Shown one piece after another: positions 1 to 9,323 of a stretch of 64,000 bases of DNA. Where the stretch lies: the NCBI GenBank assembly GCA_951812995.1, contig CATOTD010000002.1, forward strand, positions 317,468 to 381,467, written 5' to 3'. The notes beneath the pieces are model-generated. The model saw only the letters and a program-made list of their open reading frames with translations, was not told the DNA's origin and searched no databases. Numbering within the stretch: position 1 is the stretch's first letter; every line of letters begins with the position of its first letter. The stretch is from an uncultured Gammaproteobacteria bacterium (GTDB lineage Bacteria; Pseudomonadota; Gammaproteobacteria; Eutrophobiales; Eutrophobiaceae). Both the position numbers and the translations under genes were made by a program.

Positions 1-2
1 TA

Positions 3-640
3 GTCACATACCGTGAGAGTGAAGTTGATTTGGATACGGAACGGAGCTTTGCGCTTGAGCATGATCGGTGTCTGCGTGAGTATCGGATACTTAGGGAGGA
101 GAGGGAGATATTAAAAAAAGCCACCCGGTGCTTTGCGAGCCTAAAGCCGTGAGGTTTAGGTTTGTTGAAGAACATAAGGGGCATTTTTCGGTCATGCGCT
201 TATGTGTGCTCATGAATGTGAGCATAGGTTCTGGGCACATAGTTCACGCCCGGCCAGTGACCGGCAACGCCAGGATGAGGTTGTTTTGGCTCATATCAGG
301 GAGCATTCGGGTATGAACCTGGACAGTTATGGTCGGCCAGGAATGACCGAGGCGTTGTAGCAGTCCGGTATAGCTGTTGTCCATCGTCGTGTTGGCCGTC
401 TGATGCGTGAAAACGGCATCACACCGAAAAGAACGCATAAGTTCAAGGTGACAACGAACAGCGAGCATAAGTTCGCCACGGTATCGAATTTACTGAAGCG
501 AGACTTCACAGCGGAGCGTCTGAACCAGAAGTGGGCGGGGGACATAAGCTACATCTGGACTTCGGTGGTTATATTTGGCCATAGTGCTTGATTTATATTC
601 AAGGCGGGTGTGGTTGGGTCAAGTCGGATCGGGGGCGAGC
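3..640 (+). pseudogene. IS3-family transposase remnant (OrfA 3' end plus OrfB 5' part)
   Basis: Positions 3-152 encode the C-terminal end of an IS3-type OrfA, closing with the typical EREILKKAT stretch. From about 150 follows OrfB, with FRFVEEHKGHFSVMRLC, then SYGRPGMTEAL, RRVGRLMRENGI, LLKRDFTAERLNQKWAGDIS and, in a third frame at about 567-610, LYLAIVLDLYSRRV, which is the start of the rve integrase core. Frameshifts near 269 and 555 and a TAG at 358-360 break OrfB, and the second half of the integrase domain is absent. The family assignment rests on these conserved stretches. The element cannot make a transposase. Its left end lies outside the window, and no terminal repeat was recognised. 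Confidence 0.85.
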
Positions 641-770
641 GTGGTTAGGTATGGCGTGGTCGGACTGGGCATATAACATCCCGCATCGGTATACATAATA
701 ACGCGGCGCAAAAGATAGTGATGACGACGCGGCGAAATGCCTAAGTTGACCTATTGCAATGGCACATTAT
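641..770. other. Short intergenic stretch with GTTGGGTCAAG-type repeat residue
   Basis: The junction between the IS3 remnant and the next gene (about 610-660) is G-rich. It contains GTTGGGTCAAG, also present at 15281-15291 in the dispersed repeat there. No gene is visible. Confidence 0.4.
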
Positions 771-1760
771 TCAGGGATATTGGCGATCATGAGACGGGGC
801 CAAATGGGACTTGCGGCGATACTCCGTGTAACGCGAACGATAGGAGTGATGTGTCAGGTATTGCGGCACGATACTTTCGATTGCCTGCGGATGAATCGCA
901 TAGCGTGCAAGAATATTACACTCACAAACACTATCAGACTTTGCTGAAAGATAATTATCAGTCGAAAAAGGTTTACCGGGTACAAAATCGAAGATGGCCG
1001 CTTGTGCTCGCGAGACAACATCGTTGAGCGGGATAATGTTGCGTTTTATACCCATCACAGTCGCTGTAAAGTCGACTAATGCTGCTAATGTGTATGTCTT
1101 GGGACCACATAATTGAAATCGCTGATCATAGCTGCCCGGATCATTCAGGCTGCGTATCATCATGTGTACAAGATCCAATACATACACAGGCGCAAACTTT
1201 GTTGCATGACAGGCTAACGGGAAGAAAAAAGGTGATCGTTTTAATAAATAGGCGAATCGATTAAAAAAGCTGTCTTTCTCTCCAAAGATAACCGAGGGGC
1301 GAAAACTCGTGACGTGAATATCGGCGTTGTTTGCATGCAATAAATCTTCAGCCTCGCCTTTAGTGCGCAAATAATAGCTCTTGCCATTTATAGCATCTGC
1401 ATTGAGCGCACTCAGTTGTAAAATGCGGTTAATATTGTTTGCTTCACAAGCGGCCATGATTTTTTCTGCTAATTCGACATGCGCGTGCTTAAACCCTACA
1501 CCGTTGCGGCCTTTCTCATTTAATATCCCGACCAGGTTGATGACCGCATCACAATCTGCAAGGTGTTGTTTGAGTTTATCTGCATCATGTATGTTGGTTT
1601 GCACTAAATCCAGATTCGGCAACAAAATAAGATTATCGCGGTTATATTCACGGTTACGTGTCAGGACTTTTAACGCATAACCTGCTTGCGATAACTGGTT
1701 GCAAAGCGATTGACCGACAAAACCAGTGCCACCTAATATTGCAATACGTTTAATTAACAT
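771..1760 (-). CDS. Atypical SDR-family NAD(P)-binding epimerase/dehydratase-like protein
   Basis: About 329 residues from the chosen ATG at 1760. The N-terminus is a Rossmann fold with GGTGFVG at residues 10-16, and a YxxxK pair (in SYYLRTK) marks the SDR active-site region. This matches the atypical SDR group that includes the NDUFA9-like proteins of bacteria. Family knowledge suggests a nucleotide-sugar- or quinone-related oxidoreductase or a structural NAD(P)-binding protein; the substrate cannot be read from sequence. The reading frame extends upstream to 1811, but the internal ATG is preferred because the glycine motif then falls at the normal distance. This start overlaps the 3' end of the upstream transglycosylase gene by 11 bases, suggesting translational coupling. 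Confidence 0.8.
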   Translation of the reverse strand: MLIKRIAILGGTGFVGQSLCNQLSQAGYALKVLTRNREYNRDNLILLPNLDLVQTNIHDADKLKQHLADCDAVINLVGILNEKGRNGVGFKHAHVELAEKIMAACEANNINRILQLSALNADAINGKSYYLRTKGEAEDLLHANNADIHVTSFRPSVIFGEKDSFFNRFAYLLKRSPFFFPLACHATKFAPVYVLDLVHMMIRSLNDPGSYDQRFQLCGPKTYTLAALVDFTATVMGIKRNIIPLNDVVSRAQAAIFDFVPGKPFSTDNYLSAKSDSVCECNILARYAIHPQAIESIVPQYLTHHSYRSRYTEYRRKSHLAPSHDRQYP

Positions 1761-3789
1761 GTTTTTTATCTGCGATTTTAATAGCGGCGCAACCTGGATT
1801 GGCGACCGCATTATTTTTGTTTGATGTCACGTATGGCATACGTGCTGTTATCGGTTTTATCGCCCTATTCAGCCGCCAGTCATATACATTGGCAAAGGCT
1901 AAAACGCGGCGTACATATTTACGAGTTTCATCGAATGGGATCTGCTCTACCCAAATATCAGATTGCTCACAACCGCGTTGCGGCAACCATTTTACAACGC
2001 GATTAGGGCCTGCATTGTAGGCGGCGGTAGCCAAGGTGATATGACTATTAAACCGGTCCAACATTTGTTTCATATAAGCACTACCAATCGGGATATTGAT
2101 TTCTGCCCGTTTTAACTTATGTGCCTTAAAGCCTTTTAAGCCAATCCGCTTGGCCGTATCGCGTCCAGTGGCAGGCATAACCTGCATTAAACCTAATGCA
2201 CCAGCAGGGGATTGTATGTTTTCGACAAAGGCACTTTCTGCGCGCACGAGTCCATATATCCAGCCAGCATCTATGTTATGTTTCTGGGCATATTTATCCA
2301 ACAGATCATTAAACAATACAGGAAAACGCAACACCAGATCATCATAGGCCTTGGCGCGACCCATGGTAAAAATAGCCCGACTGTGCCAACCCCATTGTGC
2401 TGCAATGGCCGCCGCTATTTGCATTTGATATGTTGTCATCTTATTTAACGCATGCGTCCATTCGCGGGTGGCAGAACCGTGCATATCAAGTTTATAAAAC
2501 TCATAAGTACGTTTTATCGCTGGCAAAGATTCAATACGTACCCACTCTTTTTTATTTTCTGGAAGCGGGTAATGATTCATGGCATAAGGCACATTAAGTT
2601 TATCGGCCGCAAGAAAGCCATAATAGTCGCGTTCTTTTGCTAATGCGGCATATATTGTGTTTGCCTGATCCGGCATACCCATTGCTTCCAGCGCGCGGGC
2701 CTGCCAATACTGCCAACGCATTGCAAAATCAGCAACGGGCGCAGGGCCCGTTGTCCATTTCCTTAAGAGCGGCCAATCATGATGCGCCAGGGCTGTGCGC
2801 AAGCGATACTGAAACACTTTTTCATTAACATGCTGATTATCAATTTTATCGAGTAATTGTGCTGCCAACGGGTGTTTTTTAATAGCAGCGCGTAGCGCCA
2901 GCGTACGTTCCATCTGTGCCATAGCCGCGGGCGTAAAGGCATACCGTTTTTTTAGTGCGTCTAAACGTTTAACCGCTTTGGTAACCGATATTTTTGTCAG
3001 TCGTAAAATGCCATGCACCAGTATTTCTCTGCCGACGGGCGTATCCTTAAACGTTGGCTTGTGGGTATATTTATAAGGGTTGCGATGTATTTGTACCCAT
3101 TTTTTTGCAAGTGTTTTGTGCGCTGGATCAAGACGGCTTGCTAAGTAACGAGCCAGATTGATCTCATTATTTTGCATGGACAAGCGAATACGTGCCCAGA
3201 CTAGATCGTTGGTCATCAAGTCCGACTGATACAGCAATGCAAATGCGGTATCACATTGTGGCGGCAGTGATTTACCAGTAAGCCATAACGAGCGAATGTC
3301 TTCCAGTAACAACGTTTTATTATGCGTTTTCATCCTGGCTTGAAGTTGGTAACACTGCATGATGGCAGTCGCTTGCGGCGTGTAATTGTCAAGAAACGTA
3401 TCCCAGTGACCACGTTTTGCTAACAGCTTCAACCATGATGTCCGCAAACTGTCTGTAACCGGTAAATCGTTATACTGTTTAAGAAAGGTCACGACCGCCT
3501 CATTTTTCATTTTCCATAATCGTTTGCGCAGGTATTCATAACGCAAGTAGGGATAGAGTGGGTAGTCTTTAAGTGTGTGAGCGATTTTATCAAAGGTTTT
3601 GTATTGCTTTGCGTGCAATGCTTTTTTTGCGGCCAGGTAGTCTTTGCGTTGCAACTCCAGCGATTGTGCAAATACGGGTACAGATAAACCTGTGAGGCAA
3701 AGCAAGAACAGCAACGCAAATATAGCTATGGATTGTCGTGTAGCTAGCAAGACTATAGGGTCTGATTGAGTACCGACTGTTATTTGCAT
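1750..3789 (-). CDS. slt: Soluble lytic murein transglycosylase (Slt70 family)
   Basis: 679 residues. A hydrophobic N-terminal segment (about residues 20-42) ends in a signal-peptidase-like site (VFAQS), so the protein is periplasmic. A long alpha-helical superhelix (roughly 45-480) is followed by the SLT catalytic domain, with the catalytic Glu near residue 518 in VRAESAF, then GALGLMQVMPATG and AAYNAGPNRV. The enzyme cleaves the MurNAc-GlcNAc bond of peptidoglycan, forming 1,6-anhydro-MurNAc ends. Length and domain order match the Slt70 family. It overlaps the downstream epimerase-like gene and is divergent from the TauE-type gene, with about 50 bases between them for both promoters. Confidence 0.95.
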   Translation of the reverse strand: MQITVGTQSDPIVLLATRQSIAIFALLFLLCLTGLSVPVFAQSLELQRKDYLAAKKALHAKQYKTFDKIAHTLKDYPLYPYLRYEYLRKRLWKMKNEAVVTFLKQYNDLPVTDSLRTSWLKLLAKRGHWDTFLDNYTPQATAIMQCYQLQARMKTHNKTLLLEDIRSLWLTGKSLPPQCDTAFALLYQSDLMTNDLVWARIRLSMQNNEINLARYLASRLDPAHKTLAKKWVQIHRNPYKYTHKPTFKDTPVGREILVHGILRLTKISVTKAVKRLDALKKRYAFTPAAMAQMERTLALRAAIKKHPLAAQLLDKIDNQHVNEKVFQYRLRTALAHHDWPLLRKWTTGPAPVADFAMRWQYWQARALEAMGMPDQANTIYAALAKERDYYGFLAADKLNVPYAMNHYPLPENKKEWVRIESLPAIKRTYEFYKLDMHGSATREWTHALNKMTTYQMQIAAAIAAQWGWHSRAIFTMGRAKAYDDLVLRFPVLFNDLLDKYAQKHNIDAGWIYGLVRAESAFVENIQSPAGALGLMQVMPATGRDTAKRIGLKGFKAHKLKRAEINIPIGSAYMKQMLDRFNSHITLATAAYNAGPNRVVKWLPQRGCEQSDIWVEQIPFDETRKYVRRVLAFANVYDWRLNRAIKPITARMPYVTSNKNNAVANPGCAAIKIADKKHVN

Positions 3790-3839
3790 GCGCTTATTAT
3801 ATTGAAATATGCAATTAAGAAATAGGCTTATAATGTGCC

Positions 3840-4643
3840 ATGTTTCTTGAAATAACCATACAAACCATCATGTTCTACGCATTGGCCGGGATTACTGCCG
3901 GACTTATCGGCGGCATGACAGGTTTAAGTGGCGGCGTGATTATTGTACCAGCATTACATTTTTTATTTATCCAACAGGGCGCGGCACCATCCATACTCAT
4001 GCAGCTTGCGGTCACGACCTCATTGGCAACAATTATCATTACGTCTGCAGCGGCTACCTATGCACACCATAAAAAAAACGCCGTGTTATGGCCGACGGTG
4101 CAGCGGCTGGCACCGGGATTATTCATCGGGGCTGGTGTGGGTGGGCTATTGGCAGATTCGGTCTCAAGCAGTGCCTTGCAGATAATCTTTGGCATATTTG
4201 AGATATTGGTCGGGATACAGATCGGGTTGGATTTGAAACCGAAGACACAAACCGTATTGCCGGGAACATTGGGGTTAGCGGGCGCGGGTATTGGTCTGTT
4301 CTCGACTTTAATGGGTATTGGTGGTGGTACACTGACCGTACCATTTTTGTTGCGGTGTAACGTGACGATACGCAACGCCGTAGCTGTCTCTTCAGCATGT
4401 GGGTTTCCAATTGCCGTGGCGGCAACAGTGGTATTGATTATGGCGGGCTGGGACCAGTCAAATACCCCGCCATATTCCCTCGGTTATTTGTATTGGCCGG
4501 CGGCACTCATTATGGGTGCCATGACACTTTTTGCAGCACCGCTTGGCGCACAACTGACACATTATCTACCCATCCGCACATTAAAACGAATCTTTGCGAT
4601 TGTACTCGTGTCTGTTGGCGTAAGGATGCTGGCACAGGTTTGA
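3840..4643 (+). CDS. TauE/SafE (TSUP) family membrane exporter
   Basis: 267 residues with about eight hydrophobic helices and the two glycine-rich family repeats: GLIGGMTGLSGG near residues 20-31 in the first half, and STLMGIGGGT in the second. TSUP proteins move sulfite, sulfonates or other organosulfur anions across the inner membrane; the substrate here is not determined by sequence. A TATAAT box at 3829-3834 sits only six bases before the ATG, and no Shine-Dalgarno sequence is seen. Translation may therefore be leaderless or start at the internal ATG at residue 11. The CULT-domain gene follows after four bases, so the two are likely cotranscribed. Confidence 0.9.
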   Translation: MFLEITIQTIMFYALAGITAGLIGGMTGLSGGVIIVPALHFLFIQQGAAPSILMQLAVTTSLATIIITSAAATYAHHKKNAVLWPTVQRLAPGLFIGAGVGGLLADSVSSSALQIIFGIFEILVGIQIGLDLKPKTQTVLPGTLGLAGAGIGLFSTLMGIGGGTLTVPFLLRCNVTIRNAVAVSSACGFPIAVAATVVLIMAGWDQSNTPPYSLGYLYWPAALIMGAMTLFAAPLGAQLTHYLPIRTLKRIFAIVLVSVGVRMLAQV

Positions 4644-4647
4644 GCCG

Positions 4648-5046
4648 ATGCAACTCGTCTCGGGACAATATGAGTTTAGAGCAACCGATCTAAAAACTAA
4701 AACATTAACGGGCGCGGGATATGAGACTAATGCATTTAAAGAAGCGGATAAAAAGCTGTTTTGTGTATTTTGCAAGTCTCATATCAGCAATTTAGATGCC
4801 GCTATGTCAGTCCATGGTACGCACACGCACACATACTCTAACCCCGCCGGGATCGTCTACACCATTCACTGCTTTCAATCTGCACCTGGTTGCCGGGCTA
4901 TCGGTGCGAGTACGGATGAATACACTTGGTTCAATGGCTATCAATGGCGGATTGTGGTTTGTCGTGCATGTAGCGCACAACTCGGATGGTTATTCAGTAA
5001 CGACAATCAATTTTATGGCTTGATCGCAAATCGTCTGACACAATAA
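4648..5046 (+). CDS. Cereblon-like CULT-domain zinc protein
   Basis: 132 residues. Two CxxC pairs (C39/C42 in CVFCKS and C105/C108 in CRAC) form a zinc site. Between and after them lie YSNPAGIVYTIHCF, YTWFNGYQWRI and LGWLF, followed by FYGLI. The three tryptophans W94, W100 and W114 sit where the aromatic cage of the CULT domain lies in cereblon and in single-domain bacterial homologues (MsCI4-type). In characterised members the cage binds cyclic imides and uridine-like ligands; the natural bacterial role is unknown. The gene begins four bases after the TauE-type exporter gene and is probably in the same transcript. No signal peptide is evident, so the product is probably cytoplasmic. The family call is strong; the function is open. 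Confidence 0.85.
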   Translation: MQLVSGQYEFRATDLKTKTLTGAGYETNAFKEADKKLFCVFCKSHISNLDAAMSVHGTHTHTYSNPAGIVYTIHCFQSAPGCRAIGASTDEYTWFNGYQWRIVVCRACSAQLGWLFSNDNQFYGLIANRLTQ

Positions 5047-5051
5047 AAGTT

Positions 5052-5736
5052 AAGAAGCCTCTGATTACTTCCATAATCTGCCATAATCTACGATAATACC
5101 GCAATGTTTTAAGTGGAGGGTGAAAAGATGCAACAAAAAAGCTTGGCAGTATCTGGATTCGAGAAATACCGCAAGCAGACACGCAAAGAGATATTTCTCG
5201 AAGAGATGAATCAGCTCATTCCCTGGCAAGCGCTGACTGCAGTAATTGAGCCTCATTACCCCAACCCCCGGGGTGCTGGTCGCCGTCCGGTGGGCATGGA
5301 ACGCATGCTGAGAATCTACTTCCTGCAACACTGGTTTGCCTTATCTGATCCTGCCACAGAAGCGGCTTTATATGACACACCTGCCATGCGGTGCTTTGCC
5401 CAGATAGACTTAGGTCAGGAACCCGTGCCAGATGCAAGCACCCGCTGTAAATTCCGTCATCTACTGGAGGAGAACAAGCTCGGAGTTGCCCTGTTTGATG
5501 CTGTTGCCGTCTATCTGGAGGAAAACAGCATGAAAGTATCCAAAGGCACTATTGTTGATGCGACCATCATCAATGCGCCTACCGTCACCAAGAACAAAAC
5601 CAAACTGATACACTCTGTTGCTGCCACACCAGCCCATGTCCACGACTCACAGGTCATGGAAGACCGGCTACATGGAAAAGAGACCCGTCTCTTTGGAGAT
5701 AGTGCCTTAATTAATCAGATATACCTTAAACATTAA
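5052..5736 (+). pseudogene. IS5-family transposase remnant, internally deleted and 3'-truncated
   Basis: The reading frame from 5113 begins like the IS5 subgroup transposases (KYRKQTRKEIFLEEMNQLIPW, then GAGRRPVGMERMLRIYFLQHW). It continues to GTIVDATIINAPTVTKNK with the first catalytic Asp. There it jumps straight to TKLIHSVAATPAHVHDSQ, so about 30 residues (normally DPEMHQTKKGNQW through AHIGVDAK) are missing in frame. It ends at GDSALINQIYLKH, where about a third of the protein is lost. A likely terminal sequence begins near 5052. The acyltransferase ATG follows the stop codon directly. A second piece of the same transposase type lies beyond that gene, at 7874-8010. Confidence 0.85.
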
Positions 5737-7815
5737 ATGTCATCCAATCCAATCAAATATCGCCCTGAAATAGATGGGCTAAGAGCCATAGCCGTTTTGG
5801 CGGTGGTGTTGTTTCATAGTGAGATGGATTTGAAGTCCTTTGATTGGAATCCATTTAAGGGTGGTTTCATCGGCATAGACATATTCTTTGTTATTTCGGG
5901 TTATCTCATTACTTCTATTATTCTTCAAGAAGTCTCTACCGGTAGTTTCAGCCTTAGGGATTTTTGGCTTAGGAGAATCAAACGCCTGGTTCCCGCCTTG
6001 GTGTTGGTGGTGTTAGTCACCTTGCCCTTTGCGGGTTATGTGATGTCCTATTCAATGGTTGAGGAATATGTAGGCTCTGTGTGGTCGGCTTTGGGGTTTG
6101 TTTCTAACTTTTGGTTTTTGTTTGAAGATGGCTATTGGGCATCGCCCGCTAAACTCAAGCCATTGCTTCATACCTGGTCTTTGGGGGTGGAGGCTCAGTT
6201 TTACTTGGTGTTTGCCCCCTTGTTGTGGGTGGTGTGGCGGTTTTATCGTGCGTATATGTTTTGGATTATAGCGGAGTTATCGCTTGCCAGTTTATTGGCC
6301 GCCCATATTCTCAGCACTTATTACCCCAATGAGGTGTTTTTCTTGTTGCCCACTCGTTTTTGGGAGCTGGGGGCAGGGGCATTATTAGCCAGATTAGAAC
6401 TCACCCATCCGCCTGATACCAACCCACATAACCGACTGGCTAAGCTGCTACCCACGGTGGGTTTGCTGATGATCGTTTTGCCCATTTACTTTTATGAAGG
6501 TGAGCTAAACCACCCACCACTGCTAAACCTGATACCGGTGGTAGGCACCATGTTGATTATACGGTTTGGCGGTGCAAGTGGTGAGCCAACTACCCGCTTA
6601 CTCACCTCTAAGCCATTTGTGGGGCTGGGGCTGATTTCGTATAGCTTTTATTTGTGGCATCAACCGCTATTTGCCCTGGTGCGGATTGATGATGGATACG
6701 CCTATGGCGGTTCCACCGCAGACCTGGAGATACTGACATACATGGGGCTTGCCCTGTTGCTGGCGGTGTTTAGTTACTTCTTGGTGGAAAAGCCTTTTAG
6801 GCGATTCAAACTCCATAAACTGAAGTCTAAGGGAGCAAGGGTTGCGGTATTTTCTACTGTGGCTTTGGTTTTAGCAAGTCTGTGGGGGGTGAATGAATGG
6901 AAAAGAACCACCTATGAAAAGATTGCGGCACAAAACAAACAATTTAACCAAAATACCTATAAATCTAACTTTGAAGGAACTAAGCTTGCCCATGGAGGAG
7001 AAAGATGCAGCAACCCCGTTTCTAAGAAGAGGTATCAATCTAATACTTGTTCCGTAGGTAGCCAAAGCAAAGCCGAGTCGTTTGTGGTATTGGGCAACAG
7101 CCACACCTTACCAGCTGCCGATGTGTTTGAGAGATTGGCATTAAAATACAATAAATCTGGGACATTAAGTTTTTCTAATGGGTGCGTTCCGCTGGTTAAT
7201 ACCGAATCAAAAAAGCACAATACAGCGCGTTACAGAAGGTGCGTTAAACTCGTCCAAGATAGTTTGGGCCGACTCAAAGACAACAAAGGAGCAAGTGTAT
7301 TTTTAATATCTACTTGGAGTGGGTGGGAACAATCCAAGTGGCTACAAATAGCCCAAGAGAACGGCATTCAAGCCAAAACCCCACAAGAGGCATTTATCAA
7401 AGTGACTAAAGACATTTTTGATGAATATTTCAATGCAGGTGCTGATGAAATTGTGGTCTTGCTGAAGCACCCTAAGCCAAAGATTGACCTAGAAATGCTA
7501 TACATAAAATTTATTACAAATGAAAAAGGCGGCCCATCTGAGTTTCTTGAGTTGGCAAATAGATACTCAGTATCCAGAGAAGCTTATGCCCAAAAAAATT
7601 TATTCTACAAGAGGGCTTTTGATGAGATTGCCCAAGGTGATGACAGAGTCCATATAATAGACCCCATAGATGTGTTTTGTGATAAACGAAGCTGCCCCAT
7701 GACAGATGTTAATGGCAGTTTCTATGAAGACCGCCACCACCTATCCTTCCATGGCTTTGCAAGGCTAGAACCACTATTTGAGCCAATTTTTGCCAAGATG
7801 GGTGAGGATGAGTAA
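5737..7815 (+). CDS. Membrane O-acyltransferase (acyltransferase-3) with C-terminal SGNH domain
   Basis: 692 residues. Residues 1-380 are an OafA-like acyltransferase-3 domain with about ten membrane helices and the usual YRPEIDGLRAIAVLAVVLFH start, including the conserved His. Residues about 430-690 form an extracytoplasmic SGNH-hydrolase-like domain: GNSH at 453-456 replaces the usual GDSH, and D665/H668 in DRHH supply the C-terminal catalytic pair. Such fusions acetylate or otherwise acylate surface polysaccharide, LPS or peptidoglycan. No Shine-Dalgarno sequence is visible because the ATG abuts the stop of the IS5 remnant. Flanking by two fragments of one IS5 type and a T-rich composition unlike the neighbouring core genes suggest acquisition or relocation with IS elements. 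Confidence 0.9.
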   Translation: MSSNPIKYRPEIDGLRAIAVLAVVLFHSEMDLKSFDWNPFKGGFIGIDIFFVISGYLITSIILQEVSTGSFSLRDFWLRRIKRLVPALVLVVLVTLPFAGYVMSYSMVEEYVGSVWSALGFVSNFWFLFEDGYWASPAKLKPLLHTWSLGVEAQFYLVFAPLLWVVWRFYRAYMFWIIAELSLASLLAAHILSTYYPNEVFFLLPTRFWELGAGALLARLELTHPPDTNPHNRLAKLLPTVGLLMIVLPIYFYEGELNHPPLLNLIPVVGTMLIIRFGGASGEPTTRLLTSKPFVGLGLISYSFYLWHQPLFALVRIDDGYAYGGSTADLEILTYMGLALLLAVFSYFLVEKPFRRFKLHKLKSKGARVAVFSTVALVLASLWGVNEWKRTTYEKIAAQNKQFNQNTYKSNFEGTKLAHGGERCSNPVSKKRYQSNTCSVGSQSKAESFVVLGNSHTLPAADVFERLALKYNKSGTLSFSNGCVPLVNTESKKHNTARYRRCVKLVQDSLGRLKDNKGASVFLISTWSGWEQSKWLQIAQENGIQAKTPQEAFIKVTKDIFDEYFNAGADEIVVLLKHPKPKIDLEMLYIKFITNEKGGPSEFLELANRYSVSREAYAQKNLFYKRAFDEIAQGDDRVHIIDPIDVFCDKRSCPMTDVNGSFYEDRHHLSFHGFARLEPLFEPIFAKMGEDE

Positions 7816-7873
7816 CACACCGGTATCCAGGCGTTGGGAGGGTTCTACACCGTCATTTTATTTACTTCTACTT

Positions 7874-8010
7874 ATGGCAAAGAACAAGCTGGGAGCAGTC
7901 CAGTTTGATGCCGTTGCTATCTATCTGTGAATAAAACGGAACAGGAAAAGGCTAAAAACAAGAACCAATCCAAAGTCTGTGCCAAAGTTGAGAGCTATTG
8001 TCAAAAGTAG
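7874..8010 (+). pseudogene. Second IS5-family transposase fragment
   Basis: 7874-7930 encodes KNKLGAVQFDAVAIYL then a stop, matching the middle of the 5113-5736 transposase (ENKLGVALFDAVAVYL). 7930-8010 encodes a C-terminal piece (EKAKNKNQSKVCAKVE) like the end of IS5 transposases. The intervening part is missing. Bases 7816-7873 show nothing recognisable. This is the downstream partner of the remnant in front of the acyltransferase gene. Confidence 0.75.
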
Positions 8011-8022
8011 TGTCTGACAAGT

Positions 8023-9323
8023 TGGAAACCTCGAACAACTTGGTTTTTGGGACGAGGACGAAGCGAGTTTCGCTCGGCCTCACCCGCATAGCGGGTGTGA
8101 AGGTCAAGATCGGTGGTATTTGAGGCTGTGTTGCGCTGTTTGGGTCTGCCAGGGCGGGTATTTCCGGAATTTGGGCGGAGTCAGGCTGTGGCCTGTCGTC
8201 GCTCGTGGAAAATGAGACGGCGGAAGTTGTAGCTCAGGTTGGCCATGGTCATGCGGGCCTTCGCACGGGTTTGGCCGATTGAGCGGATGGTCAGAGCCAT
8301 GGGCCCTTTCTCGTAGCCGAACACAGGCGCGGATGGCGGAGCGTGTCGCGTTGCCCCGGCGAATATGCCTGGCCATGGGTTTGCCGCGTGGCTTCTTGCG
8401 ATGGATATGTGAGCGGTACCCTTGCGCCTTCAGCCAAGCCTCATTCCTGGCCGAGCGGTACCCGGTATCGGCCCAAACCGCCTTCGAGCTGTTTGTCTCG
8501 TCCAGAACCGAGGAGCGTTCATGCCCGTCGTAGCGAGCCGCATTCGTGCCAGTCTCACCCCGGATGAAGCGCCATTTGCGGTCAATGGACACGTGGTTCT
8601 TGTACCCAAAGTGCGGAACAGAAATATCGACAAGGCCAGTATCCTCCTCGCCCTCCTTGGTCGTCTTGGCCTTTGAATACTTGTCCGTCCAACGCGCATC
8701 GGTGTCTTTCTGCGCTACCTTGGACAGATCATCGGGCCAGATGTCAGACGCGGCCTCACCTGCCTTGGCGCGCGCTTTCTCTGCTTTCGTCATCCGTTGG
8801 CGCGGGGCAAAGACCAACGTGGCATCCACAATCTGACCGCCGGTCGGTTTGTATCCCCGCGCACACAGCTGAGCTTCAAACGCGGCAAAAAGGGCCTTGA
8901 AGACACCCGCCTAGGTCAGCTTCTCTCTGAAAAGCCAGATCGTCTTCTGATCAGGTGTCGGCTCCCCGATTTGAAATCCCAGGAACCGCAGCCAACTGAA
9001 ACGGTCACGAATGAGAAACTCCATCCGCTCATCGCTCAGATTGTGCATCGAGGCCAACACCAGCACCTTGAACATCACAACGGCATCATAGGGCGGACGA
9101 CCACCTTTGGGACGTTCCCCATAGCCAAGTGCTTCAACAAGAACTGGGCGAAACACTTCGAAATTCACATGACAGTCCAGAGCTTCAAGCGGATATCCCA
9201 TCGCCGAAAGCCGCGCCAAATGATCTGTCAAATCAAACAATCCAGGTGCGTGCATAAACAAAATCCTCCCACATCAAGTGAATCAGATCGTACCACAAAA
9301 TGCACGGTTTTTAGAGGCTTCCA
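8023..9323 (-). mobile_element. Full-length IS5-family element, copy 1 (1301 bp)
   Basis: The right end reads TGGAAACCTCGAAC (8023) and the left end is the complement of TGGAAGCCTCTAA (ending 9323), so the termini are imperfect inverted repeats. The copy at 56706-58006 has the same length. Its GC content is clearly higher than that of its surroundings, which suggests origin from a GC-rich donor. No clean target duplication is seen. It lies inside accessory DNA, next to a dispersed repeat at 9324-9380. Confidence 0.85.
8181..9255 (-). pseudogene. IS5-family transposase, copy 1, amber stop plus frameshift
   Basis: Translation from the ATG at 9255 gives MHAPGLFDLTDHLARL, then GGRPPYDAVVMFKVLVLA and PTPDQKTIWLFREKLT. 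A TAG at 8911-8913 interrupts it; in the left arm at 16100 the same position is CAG (Gln). The frame then continues with GGQIVDATLVFAPRQRMTK (first catalytic Asp) and VWADTGYRS. Near 8320 it shifts frame, after which GPMALTIRSIGQTRAKAR and NLSYNFRRLIFHERR can be read in +1 to a TGA at 8181. The 57-kb copy shares both lesions. The element probably cannot transpose on its own unless the amber codon is suppressed. Confidence 0.85.

Noticed and set aside
3829..3834. Firm promoter call for the TauE-type gene
   Set aside because: TATAAT is present but no well-spaced -35 hexamer was found, so it is mentioned only within the gene entry.
8911..8913. Genome-wide amber recoding (TAG as sense codon), suggested by in-frame TAG in IS5 and the LON-domain gene
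   Set aside because: TAG ends intact core genes such as glyQ (12717-12719) and the phosphonopyruvate decarboxylase gene (42448-42450), and other remnants carry TGA stops. Mutation explains the data better.
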